Shown here one piece after another: positions 39,629-47,333 of a DNA stretch of 64,000 nucleotides. Location of the stretch: the NCBI RefSeq assembly GCF_000959725.1, contig NZ_CP009323.1, positions 2,356,001 to 2,420,000 on the forward strand, read 5' to 3'. The stretch comes from Burkholderia gladioli. GTDB lineage: Bacteria > Pseudomonadota > Gammaproteobacteria > Burkholderiales > Burkholderiaceae. Position 1 is the stretch's first letter, and each line of letters opens with the position of its first letter. Below the pieces are notes generated by a model. That model ran no database searches, was not told where the DNA came from, and saw nothing but the letters and a program-made list of their open reading frames with translations. Made by a program: the position numbers and the translations under genes.

Positions 39629-40852
39629 TCAGGCCGCGCCGGTGTCGAGTCGTTCGGTGATGCGTTCGGCCTGGCGGCGCACGTAGCGCACCAGGCCGCG
39701 CCAGGTGGCGCGTGTCAGCAGCAGGCAGAGCCAGAGGCCGAGCAGGCCGCTGACCAGCATCGCGAAGCCGTAGAGCAGGGTGCCGATGCGCTCGCCGTGC
39801 GAGCCGACGATCACCAGGCGATCGCGTCCGCTGCCGAGCGCGACGTGGTTGCGGTCGATCTCGATCGAGTCCTCGCCGCTCTTCAGGCTCAGGTGCGGGG
39901 TGTCGCCCGCGACGAAGGACATGTTGCCGTCGCGGTCCCGGATGTCCCAGGCCATCGACTCGGGCTTGCTGCCCACGCGCGCGGCCGAGACCTTGTCGCC
40001 CTGCTTGTTGCGCAGCTCCAGCGCCACCACGTCGACGCGCCGGATCGACCAGCTTTCTCCCTCGACGGTGAACAGCGCGCGCGAGCCGCCGACCGCCTCG
40101 ACGCGCAGCTTGCCGTCGCGATTGTTCAGCTCGAGGGGCCCCGCCGTGGTGACGATCGATACATGCGTGCCGGCTTGCGGGCGCAGCACGAAGCGCTCGC
40201 CGTCCACCCGCAGGTCGGGCACGTTCAGGTGCGCCAGCAGCGCTTCGGTGCTCGCCGCGGCGGTGCCGGCCTGGCTCACCTTCGGTGCCTCGGGGGCGGG
40301 CGGAGCCTGCGGCGCGCTCGCGGCGGCGGATTTCTCGTCGTCATCGTCGTCGTCTTCATCCACGTCGCGACCGGCGGCCGCCTTCGCGCCGGTCTTGCCG
40401 TCGTCGGAGCCGGCCTCGATGCTGAACGGGATGAAGTCGGCCGAGGGCCAGCCGAACAGGTGATGGCTGCCGAGCATCAGCACGATCGCCAGGCCCGCGG
40501 CGAACAGCCCCGCCGACAGCGTATATGCGGCGGTGAGCAGCAGCAGGTAGAACATGAAGGGCACCAGCAGCAGCAATTGCAGCAGGCCCAGCCCGGCGAT
40601 CGAGGCGAACACGCGCATCAGGTTGCCGAACGAGCGGCGCGTCTCCCACTGGCGGAAGTTGGCCTGCGCGCGCAGCTCGCGGGCGAGCTTGGCGGGGTCG
40701 CCCAGCGCGGCCACCACCTCGGGCTCGCTTCGGCCGGCGGCCAACGCGTCGCCGATGTACTCGCGGTAGTCGGCGACGATCTCGTCGACCACGTGCTTCG
40801 GCAAACTCCGCAGTTCATGCCGCAATTGCTCGATGAATGCGTCCTGCGTCAT
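39629..40852 (-). CDS. DUF1700/HAAS-type membrane protein with C-terminal DUF4097-like domain
   Basis: A 407-residue protein. Residues 1-70 form a HAAS/DUF1700 helical domain (FIEQLRHELRSLPKHVVDEI, DYREYIGDALAAG, EPEVVAALGDPAKLARELRA). Two or three membrane helices follow (about 80-150). A low-complexity acidic linker with a run of aspartates leads to a beta-rich segment and a last membrane helix near 365-390. DUF1700 proteins are partners of PadR regulators and probably act in envelope sensing. Its ATG overlaps the PadR stop (ATGA), so the two are translationally coupled. Confidence 0.85.
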   Translation of the reverse strand: MTQDAFIEQLRHELRSLPKHVVDEIVADYREYIGDALAAGRSEPEVVAALGDPAKLARELRAQANFRQWETRRSFGNLMRVFASIAGLGLLQLLLLVPFMFYLLLLTAAYTLSAGLFAAGLAIVLMLGSHHLFGWPSADFIPFSIEAGSDDGKTGAKAAAGRDVDEDDDDDDEKSAAASAPQAPPAPEAPKVSQAGTAAASTEALLAHLNVPDLRVDGERFVLRPQAGTHVSIVTTAGPLELNNRDGKLRVEAVGGSRALFTVEGESWSIRRVDVVALELRNKQGDKVSAARVGSKPESMAWDIRDRDGNMSFVAGDTPHLSLKSGEDSIEIDRNHVALGSGRDRLVIVGSHGERIGTLLYGFAMLVSGLLGLWLCLLLTRATWRGLVRYVRRQAERITERLDTGAA

Positions 40853-41190
40853 TGCTGCTCCCCTGTCGCGGTTGGCACGCCGGGCAAGCCGAGCACGCCG
40901 TTGACCTCATTGACGAAACTGCGCCATTCCTGTTCCATGCCCGCCAGGCTGTTGCGCCCCGCGGCCGTCAGCGAGTAGTACTTGCGCGGCGGCCCCGAGC
41001 TCGACTCGACGAAGTAGGTCGACACCCAGGCCTCGGCCTGCAGGCGTCGCATCAGCGGGTAGATGGTGCCCTCGCTGATTTCCATGGTTTCCGACAGCGT
41101 CGAGACGAGTTCGTAGGCGTAGCTGTCCCCGCGTGCCAGCACGGCCAGCACGCACATGTCGAGCGTTCCCTTTTTCAACTGGGTCTTCAT
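40849..41190 (-). CDS. PadR family transcriptional regulator
   Basis: A 113-residue winged-helix repressor: KKGTLDMCVLAVLARGDSYA starts the PadR domain, followed by ISEGTIYPLMRRLQAE (recognition helix and wing) and KYYSLTAAGR. The downstream helix would mediate dimerisation. ATG 41190 is preferred over the upstream ATG at 41238 because that codon lies inside a palindromic operator-like site. It is followed by its DUF1700 partner with a 4-bp overlap. Autoregulation through the palindromes at 41212 and 41297 is likely. Confidence 0.92.
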   Translation of the reverse strand: MKTQLKKGTLDMCVLAVLARGDSYAYELVSTLSETMEISEGTIYPLMRRLQAEAWVSTYFVESSSGPPRKYYSLTAAGRNSLAGMEQEWRSFVNEVNGVLGLPGVPTATGEQQ

Positions 41191-41211
41191 GCGAATCCGT
41201 CTGCTTTGGTG

Positions 41212-41237
41212 TGCATTGCAGGGTACCTTGCAATGCA
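41212..41237. promoter_or_regulatory. Near-perfect palindrome upstream of padR, probable operator
   Basis: A 26-bp inverted repeat, 24 of 26 positions symmetric: TGCATTGCA, a central GGTACC, then TGCAATGCA. It begins 22 bp before the padR start codon. PadR proteins bind such inverted repeats and usually repress their own operon. Confidence 0.75.
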
Positions 41238-41296
41238 CGATTGTTGGCGGGACTTGTTCCGTCGAGCCATGGGCTGCAATGTAGCAGCCGGTATTG

Positions 41297-41322
41297 TTTT
41301 ATGCAAGGTACTGTTTCATGCA
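41297..41322. promoter_or_regulatory. Second, degenerate copy of the PadR-type operator
   Basis: Compared with the reverse strand of the palindrome at 41212, this site keeps the core GCAAGGTAC (41303-41311) and the outer ATGCA at exactly the same spacing (41318-41322), while the left arm is degenerate. The two sites are 85 bp apart. Confidence 0.55.
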
Positions 41323-41441
41323 CGACAGCGGAGGCGGGAAAAACCGCGCCCGGCAAGCGGGACGGCCTTGCCGGGCAGGTGAGGGAAGAATACGGGGGCG
41401 CGATGGCTGGCATTGGGCGCCGCCCGCCATCGGGGTGACCT

Positions 41442-41479
41442 GCACGGCGCCGGCGGCCGGGAGCCGGCCGGCGCCGTGC
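41442..41479 (-). terminator. Long hairpin after the hexosaminidase gene
   Basis: A perfect 13-bp stem (GCACGGCGCCGGC / GCCGGCGCCGTGC) with a 12-base loop lies 14 bp past the stop of the minus-strand gene. There is no T tract, so its role as terminator is inferred from position only. Confidence 0.4.
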
Positions 41480-41492
41480 CGATCGGAGCCGA

Positions 41493-44003
41493 TCAACTGC
41501 CGGACAGGCTGAAGGTCGGCGAGCGGTAGCCGATCCCGGCGCGCCCCAGCTTCGGCAGCTCGCGCTGCTTGAGCACGGTGGCGAAGCCGGCCCAGTCCTT
41601 GTTCAGCGCGTCCTTGTCGACCAGGTGCGTGTCGCCGAGCTTGTAGCGCACGCCGGCCGCGTACGGGCGCTCCCAGTCGGCGCGATGCCAGGCGCGTTCG
41701 GCCAGTGCCAGCAAGCGCGGATACACCATGTACTCGAACTCGCTGTCGTTGCGCATCACCTCGCCCCAGGCCTGGCCCTGCATGCCTTCCAGGCGCGGCG
41801 CGGCGCCGGTGCCGGTCACCTCGAACGGATTGCCGTCGCGGTCGCCGATCACCTCGGCGTTCTGCGGCAGGTTCTCCGGCGCGAACGAGAACACCTTGTA
41901 CTCGTCGGTCGCGTGCGAGCCCCAGTAGTAGCCGCGCTCACGCGGGTTGGTGGTGTAGGGGAAGTCGAAGTAGAGGTAGTCGGGCAGTGCCAGCACGGTG
42001 CGATAGCCCTTCGCGCTCCAGTCCCGCGCGCTGTCGGCGGCGCCCCAGAACAGCGTGTCCCACAGCGTCACCATGGTGTTGCGGGTGCTGAAGTCCTGCG
42101 GGCCGTTGGCATGCTTGAGGCCGTCCTGCCAGGCCGCCATGGTGCCGATGCCGTTGGCCGCGACCTGCGCGCTGACCTGCTGCGCGAAGCGCGTCGGCAA
42201 CTCCTCGGTCGACTTGATCTCGCCGCGCTGCAGCAGGGCGGTGCACATTGGCGAGCGGGCCCAGGGCAGGTCCTGCGCGGCCTGGTCGACGCGGCCCTTG
42301 TTCGGGTCGTTGCCGTTGAGCGGCTGGAAGCCGGCGCCGAGCAGGATGTTCTTGGCCTCGTCGCCGCCGAAGTGCCAGATCGGCAGCGGCGCCTGCGCAT
42401 CGGCGTACATCGCGGCGATCTCGCGGATCACCTTGGTGGCGAATTTCAGCGAGCCGGGCGCGCAGGGGTTGAGGTAGCTGCGGCGGTCGTAGAACTGCAC
42501 CGACAGCGTGTTCGAGGTGTCCTGCGGATCGATCAGCCGGTATTCGCTGGCCTCGCGCTCGCGGCCGAGCGCGTGGAACAGCCGGTAGCGCACCTCCATC
42601 GACTGCACCGCGGCGCGCGCGTGGGCCGGCATGTCGATCTCGGGAATCACGTCGACGAAGCGCTCGGCCGCGTAGCGCAGCAACGAGACGTATTCGTCGC
42701 GGCGCAGGTAGCCGCCGCCCGAGCGGTTGTCCGGCCCCGAGCCGAGCTGCGGCAGCAGGCACAGCGTCTCGCTCGGATCGTGGCAGCGCCGCGAGCCCAC
42801 CGCCGTCAGCTCGAGCAGGCCGGGGATCTCGATGCGCCAGCCCTCGTCGTCGGACAGGTGCAGGTGCAGGCGGTTGAGCTTGTAGGCGCTCATCTGGTCG
42901 ATCAGCTTGCGCAGCGTGTCGGCGTGCTTGAAGTTGCGCGCCAGGTCGGCGTGCATGCCGCGATGCGGGAAGCGCGGCGCGTCCTCCACCTGCATGGCCG
43001 GGATCCGGCCGCCGCCGGCCGGCGTCAGCGAGAACAGCGTCTGCACGCCGTAGTAGAGGCCGGTCTGGTCGTAGGCCTCGATGTTCGCGCCCTGGCGCGT
43101 GATCGAGAGCCGGTAGCCGCCGGGGATCGCGATGTCGGCGGGCAGTTGCTGCGGCACGATGCTGCCGCGCACCGGCAGGCCCGAGCCGCCCAGGCCCAGC
43201 TCGCCGGCGCGCTCGCGCAGGGCCGCCACGTGGTTGGCCGCGAGGCCGGTGAGTGCCAGCTGCACGCCGCGCAGCTCCACCGTGTCGTTGCCGAGGCGCT
43301 CGCGCTTCACGCTCGGCAGGGCGCGCGACGCCATCGGCTGGACCGTGGCGGGCGGCGCGTTGCCGGTCGAGCTGCTCTGCGCGTCGGCCGGCAGCGAATC
43401 GACGTAGCGCGTCTCGTCGTCGGTGTCGTTGTGGCGCAGCACGGTCGGCAGCGCGCCCGAGACGATCACGTAGGGGCGCGGCAGCAGATCGCTGTAGCGC
43501 AGGAACCAGTATTCGGCCACGAAGGGCACGGTCAGGCGCGCGCCGGGCGCGAGCGTGACCGCGCCGGGCTTGGGCGTCAGCTCGTAGAGGTCGCCCGTCA
43601 GGTGGCGCAGCGTGAAGCCGGGATGGTCGATGCGCAGCAGGCGCCGGATGCTGTGCAGGTAGAGCTTCCAGCCGTCGCCGCTGATGCGCGCCTGGCCGCG
43701 ATTCTCGAGGATCAGCCGGCCGGTGGCGCAGCTGGCCGAATCGGCGCCGAGATCGGCGCAGGGCATGCCGGCCGCGTTCGCGTTGTTGTTGTCGATCGCG
43801 TAATGCAGCATCAGGTCGCGGCCGAGCTGGGCCGACAGCAGGAATGGGCTGAGGATGCCGCCCGGCGGCCTGGCCTGCGCGCCGGGCGTGGCAGGTGCGC
43901 CCGGCATCGGCGCGTTGAAGGTCTGGGCAGATTGCGCGCCGGCGGCGGCCGGTAGCACGGCGGCCGCGATCAGGGCGGCCTTCAGGAGCAGCGTTCGGTT
44001 CAT
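41493..44003 (-). CDS. Secreted beta-N-acetylhexosaminidase (GH20)
   Basis: Removes terminal GlcNAc or GalNAc from chitooligosaccharides or glycans. The 836-residue protein has a Sec signal peptide (MNRTLLLKAALIAAAVLPAAAGA). An N-terminal chitobiase-like beta domain (about 35-190) follows, then a GH20b-type domain, and the catalytic TIM barrel from about 340 (FPHRGMHADLARNFK). The catalytic pair is Asp548-Glu549 in WHFGGDEAKN. A short C-terminal domain ends the protein. It is a single-gene unit with its own upstream region. Export to periplasm or outside is inferred from the signal. Confidence 0.93.
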   Translation of the reverse strand: MNRTLLLKAALIAAAVLPAAAGAQSAQTFNAPMPGAPATPGAQARPPGGILSPFLLSAQLGRDLMLHYAIDNNNANAAGMPCADLGADSASCATGRLILENRGQARISGDGWKLYLHSIRRLLRIDHPGFTLRHLTGDLYELTPKPGAVTLAPGARLTVPFVAEYWFLRYSDLLPRPYVIVSGALPTVLRHNDTDDETRYVDSLPADAQSSSTGNAPPATVQPMASRALPSVKRERLGNDTVELRGVQLALTGLAANHVAALRERAGELGLGGSGLPVRGSIVPQQLPADIAIPGGYRLSITRQGANIEAYDQTGLYYGVQTLFSLTPAGGGRIPAMQVEDAPRFPHRGMHADLARNFKHADTLRKLIDQMSAYKLNRLHLHLSDDEGWRIEIPGLLELTAVGSRRCHDPSETLCLLPQLGSGPDNRSGGGYLRRDEYVSLLRYAAERFVDVIPEIDMPAHARAAVQSMEVRYRLFHALGREREASEYRLIDPQDTSNTLSVQFYDRRSYLNPCAPGSLKFATKVIREIAAMYADAQAPLPIWHFGGDEAKNILLGAGFQPLNGNDPNKGRVDQAAQDLPWARSPMCTALLQRGEIKSTEELPTRFAQQVSAQVAANGIGTMAAWQDGLKHANGPQDFSTRNTMVTLWDTLFWGAADSARDWSAKGYRTVLALPDYLYFDFPYTTNPRERGYYWGSHATDEYKVFSFAPENLPQNAEVIGDRDGNPFEVTGTGAAPRLEGMQGQAWGEVMRNDSEFEYMVYPRLLALAERAWHRADWERPYAAGVRYKLGDTHLVDKDALNKDWAGFATVLKQRELPKLGRAGIGYRSPTFSLSGS

Positions 44004-44569
44004 CGGATTTCCCCAAGAGGATGCGGCGAATCAAGGACCGGGAGCCCGGGATCGTGGCGGCCGGTGTGTCCAGGAAACGGGCGCGCGACGGCACGCGCGA
44101 TGCCCGATGGACATCGCGGATCGGTGGCGCGGCAATCGTCAAACGGGTGCGGCGGATGCAGCAGGTGCTGAGGCGGGCTGGACGCCGGGGCGCGCTCGCG
44201 CGCGTGCCGGCGGCAGCGGAACTACGGGAATGGCGTGGGGCAGGGTCGGCCGCCGGCATGCCGGCAAGCCTGGGGCGCAACGCGGCGCGCCGAAGCGGAA
44301 TTCTTCATGTCTCCCCCTCTCAGTGGGACGCGGCCTGTCGTCAGCCTTGCGCGAAATATTACGAAAACTCCAATTGGTGTTCAAGTGGTATTGATTTGGA
44401 ATTGAACTGGCATTAACCCGAATGCCCGGGAAGGAATCGGGGCGGGGAGGGGACGGGCAAGGGGGAAGCGGGCGGGGTCGCGGCCGGCGAGGTGCTCGCG
44501 ATCGGCGGGCTTGTCGTGGAAATCCGGGGCGCGGGGGGCGCCCCGGGAGCGGGGGAAGGCGGGGCAGGC
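44004..44569. promoter_or_regulatory. Intergenic region upstream of the hexosaminidase gene
   Basis: About 565 bp without a credible gene. Most of it is GC-rich, but 44341-44416 is a distinct AT-rich island. Inside it an imperfect direct repeat, TTCAAGTGGTATT (44380-44392) and TTGAACTGGCATT (44402-44414), recurs at a 22-bp interval, about two helical turns. The TGG half-sites recall GntR/HutC-type operators of GlcNAc regulons. It is far (about 380 bp) from the start of the hexosaminidase gene. Confidence 0.4.
44524..44546 (-). terminator. Hairpin after urtE
   Basis: Perfect 9-bp stem CCGGGGCGC / GCGCCCCGG with a G5 loop, 24 bp beyond the urtE stop on the minus strand. No T run follows, so confidence is limited. 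Confidence 0.35.
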
Positions 44570-45262
44570 TCAGACGGCGATCAGCTCGCGCACGCCCTTG
44601 GCGTCCATCTCGTCGGCGGCGCCGCCGGCGACGATCTCGCCGCGGCTCATCACCCAGTAGTGATCGGCGATCGACTTCGCGAAGTCGTAATACTGCTCGA
44701 CCAGCAGCACGGTCATCCCGGTTTCGTCGACCAGTTGCCGCAGCGTGCGGCCGATGTCCTGGATGATCGAAGGCTGGATGCCCTCGGTCGGCTCGTCGAG
44801 GATCAGCAGTTGCGGCTCGCTCATCAGCGCGCGGCCGATCGCGAGCTGCTGCTGCTGGCCGCCGGAGAGATCGCCGCCGCGCCGCGTGCGCATCTCGCGC
44901 AGCACCGGGAACAATTCGTAGATGCGATCCGGCACCTTCGAGGGTGCCTTGCGGCTGGCCGCGCCCACCAGCAGGTTCTCCTCCACGGTCAGGCGCGGGA
45001 AGATATCGCGGCCTTGCGGCACGTAGGCGAGCCCGGCGGCGACACGCGCATGCGGCGCCAGCGCGTCGAGCGGCTTGCCGCGCCAGGCGATCTGCCCGTT
45101 CTTCGCGGCCACCACGCCCATCAGGCAGCGCAGCAGGGTGGTCTTGCCCACGCCGTTGCGGCCGAGCAAAACGGTCAGCTTGCCTTCCTCGGCACTCAGG
45201 TTGACGTTGCGCAGGATATGGCTGCCGCCGTAGAACTGGTTGAGGGAATCGATCTTCAGCAT
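44570..45262 (-). CDS. urtE: Urea ABC transporter ATP-binding protein UrtE
   Basis: One of two ATPases of the Urt high-affinity urea importer. The 230-residue LivF-like protein has Walker A GRNGVGKTT, signature LSGGQQQQLAIGRAL and Walker B LLILDEPTEG-type residues (QLLILDEPTEGIQPSI). ATG 45262 begins MLKIDSLNQFYGGSHIL as in the family. It is the last gene of urtABCDE, 23 bp after urtD. With urease upstream in the window it completes a urea uptake and use module. Confidence 0.94.
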   Translation of the reverse strand: MLKIDSLNQFYGGSHILRNVNLSAEEGKLTVLLGRNGVGKTTLLRCLMGVVAAKNGQIAWRGKPLDALAPHARVAAGLAYVPQGRDIFPRLTVEENLLVGAASRKAPSKVPDRIYELFPVLREMRTRRGGDLSGGQQQQLAIGRALMSEPQLLILDEPTEGIQPSIIQDIGRTLRQLVDETGMTVLLVEQYYDFAKSIADHYWVMSRGEIVAGGAADEMDAKGVRELIAV

Positions 45263-45285
45263 GAGCAGGTTGTCCTTCAGATTCG

Positions 45286-46152
45286 TCAACGGCCGAGGTA
45301 GGACTCGATCACGGCCTCGTCGCGCTTGACCTGCTCGAGCGTGCCCTGCGCGAGCACCGCGCCTTCGGCCATCACGGTCACGCAGCCGGTCTCGCCGGCC
45401 AGCGCCGCGACGAATTCCATGTCGTGCTCGACCACCATCATCGAGCAACTGCCGCGCAGCGCGTTCAGCAACTGCGCCAGCTCCATGGTCTCGTGGTCGG
45501 TCATGCCGGCCGCGGGTTCGTCGAGCAGTAGCAGGGCCGGCTGCTGCATCAGCAGCATGCCGATCTCGAGCCGCTGCTTCTGGCCGTGCGACAGCTCGCC
45601 GGCCAGGCGGTAGGCGCTGTCCTCGAGCTTGATCAGCGCGAGCGTCTCCTCGATGCGGCGCTGCGCCGAGCGGTCGAGCCGCGCGCGCAGCGAGGCCAGC
45701 CAGCCCTTGTCGGTCTTCATCGCCAGCTCGAGGTTCTCCCAGACCGGGTGCGCCTCGAACACGGTCGGCTTCTGGAACTTGCGGCCGATACCGGTGCGCG
45801 CGATCTCGGGCTCGCTCATGCGCGACAGGTCGAGGGTCTGGCCGAGGAACACCTTGCCCGCGTCGGGCCGGGTCTTGCCGGTGATCACGTCCATCATGGT
45901 GGTCTTGCCGGCGCCGTTCGGGCCGATCACGCAGCGCAGCTCGCCCGCGTCGATCGACAGCGACAGCTTCCTCAACGCGCGAAAGCCGTCGAAGCTGACC
46001 TCGACGTCCTCCAGGTAGAGGATGGTGCCGTGCGAGGTATCGATCGCGCCGGGCTCGACCACGCGCGCCATCGAGGCCACGCCGCTGAGGGTGAGCGCCT
46101 CGGCGCCGCCGTCGGGCTGGGCCAGGTCGGGCATCATGCCGTTCTCGTTCAT
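45286..46152 (-). CDS. urtD: Urea ABC transporter ATP-binding protein UrtD
   Basis: The second ATPase of the Urt importer, 288 residues, LivG-like: Walker A GPNGAGKTT, signature LSHGQKQRLEIGMLL, Walker B LLLLDEPAAGMTD and the switch histidine in VVEHDMEF. The first 40 residues are a poorly conserved extension rich in acidic and small residues. Its ATG overlaps the urtC stop by 4 bp (ATGA). Confidence 0.94.
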   Translation of the reverse strand: MNENGMMPDLAQPDGGAEALTLSGVASMARVVEPGAIDTSHGTILYLEDVEVSFDGFRALRKLSLSIDAGELRCVIGPNGAGKTTMMDVITGKTRPDAGKVFLGQTLDLSRMSEPEIARTGIGRKFQKPTVFEAHPVWENLELAMKTDKGWLASLRARLDRSAQRRIEETLALIKLEDSAYRLAGELSHGQKQRLEIGMLLMQQPALLLLDEPAAGMTDHETMELAQLLNALRGSCSMMVVEHDMEFVAALAGETGCVTVMAEGAVLAQGTLEQVKRDEAVIESYLGR

Positions 46153-47330
46153 CGACGCGCTCCGCGTTTGATCAGGGAATCGACCAGGCCGACGATGCCG
46201 CGCGGCATCAGCAGCGGCACCAGCACGAAGATCAGGCCGAGGAAGAACAGCCAGTATTCGGCGAAGTAGGCGGTGAAGAAGCTCTTCGCGCCGTTCACCG
46301 CGAAGGCGCCGACGATCGGCCCGATCAGCGTGCCGCGCCCGCCCACCGCCACCCAGATCGCCATCTCGATCGAGTTGCCCGGCGACATCTCGCTGGGATT
46401 GATGATGCCGACCTGCGGCACGTACAAGGCGCCGGCGATGCCGCACAGCACGGCCGAGACGGTCCAGATGAACAGCTTGTAGGCGAGCGGGCTGTAGCCG
46501 AGGAACATCAGGCGCGTTTCGCCGTCGCGCACGGCGGTGACCACCCGGCCGAGCTTCGAGGTGACGATCGCGCGCGCGGCGAGGAAGGCCAGCACCAGGG
46601 TGGCGAAGCTCGCGAGCAGCAGCACCGTGCGCATGCCGGGCGAGGTGATGCCGTAGCCGGCGAGGCGCTTGAAGTCGGTGAAGCCGTTGTTGCCGCCGAA
46701 GCCGGTCTCGTTGCGATAGAACAGCAGCATCGCCGCGAAGGTCATGGCCTGGGTGATGATCGACAGGTAGACGCCCTTCACGCGCGAGCGGAAGGTGAAG
46801 AAGCCGAACACCCAGGCGACCACGGCCGGCACCAGCACCACCAGCACGAGCGCCACCGCGAGGTGGTCCGAGCCGCTCCAGTACCAGGGCAGCGACTTCC
46901 AGTTCAGGAACACCATGAAGTCGGGCAGGCTGCTGCCGTAGACGCCGTCGTGGCCGATCTCGCGCATCAGGTACATGCCGATCGCATAACCGCCGAGCGC
47001 GAAGAACAGCCCGTGGCCGAGGCTCAGGATCCCGCAGTAGCCCCATACCAGGTCGAGCGCGAGCGCGCCGATCGCGTAGCACATGAACTTGCCGGCGATC
47101 GTCATCGCGTAGGCGGACAGGTGGAAGGCGCTCGATTCGGGTACCACCAGCGCGGCCAGCGGCACGCCGATGCCGATCGCGATGCACAGTGCGATCAGCG
47201 CGAGCCAGGCGCGGCGCGACAGCAGCGCCGCGCGCGGCGGCAGGCCCAGCGCGAAGCCGGGCGCGCCGCCCGCGACGGGCGTGGGCACCGTGGCCGGCGC
47301 CAGCGAGGAAGAGGAAGTGATCGAGGTCAT
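46149..47330 (-). CDS. urtC: Urea ABC transporter permease UrtC
   Basis: Inner-membrane permease of the Urt system, LivM-like, 393 residues with about ten hydrophobic segments. Family landmarks are LDLVWGYCGILSLGHGLFFA and the cytoplasmic loop after the central helices. It begins 3 bp after the urtB stop and overlaps urtD, so the operon is tightly packed. The N-terminal 35 residues are a soluble lead-in. Confidence 0.93.
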   Translation of the reverse strand: MTSITSSSSLAPATVPTPVAGGAPGFALGLPPRAALLSRRAWLALIALCIAIGIGVPLAALVVPESSAFHLSAYAMTIAGKFMCYAIGALALDLVWGYCGILSLGHGLFFALGGYAIGMYLMREIGHDGVYGSSLPDFMVFLNWKSLPWYWSGSDHLAVALVLVVLVPAVVAWVFGFFTFRSRVKGVYLSIITQAMTFAAMLLFYRNETGFGGNNGFTDFKRLAGYGITSPGMRTVLLLASFATLVLAFLAARAIVTSKLGRVVTAVRDGETRLMFLGYSPLAYKLFIWTVSAVLCGIAGALYVPQVGIINPSEMSPGNSIEMAIWVAVGGRGTLIGPIVGAFAVNGAKSFFTAYFAEYWLFFLGLIFVLVPLLMPRGIVGLVDSLIKRGARR

Positions 47331-47333
47331 GGT

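Larger units (their letters stand above)
41191..41492. other. Intergenic region between padR and the hexosaminidase gene
   Basis: About 300 bp holding the padR promoter/operator area (41212-41322) and a strong hairpin (41442-41479) after the hexosaminidase gene. No gene is credible here. Confidence 0.6.

Noticed and set aside
41625..43955. A 776-codon plus-strand frame opposite the hexosaminidase gene
   Set aside because: It mirrors the GH20 coding sequence, has no domain motifs and no ribosome binding site; a shadow of the real gene.
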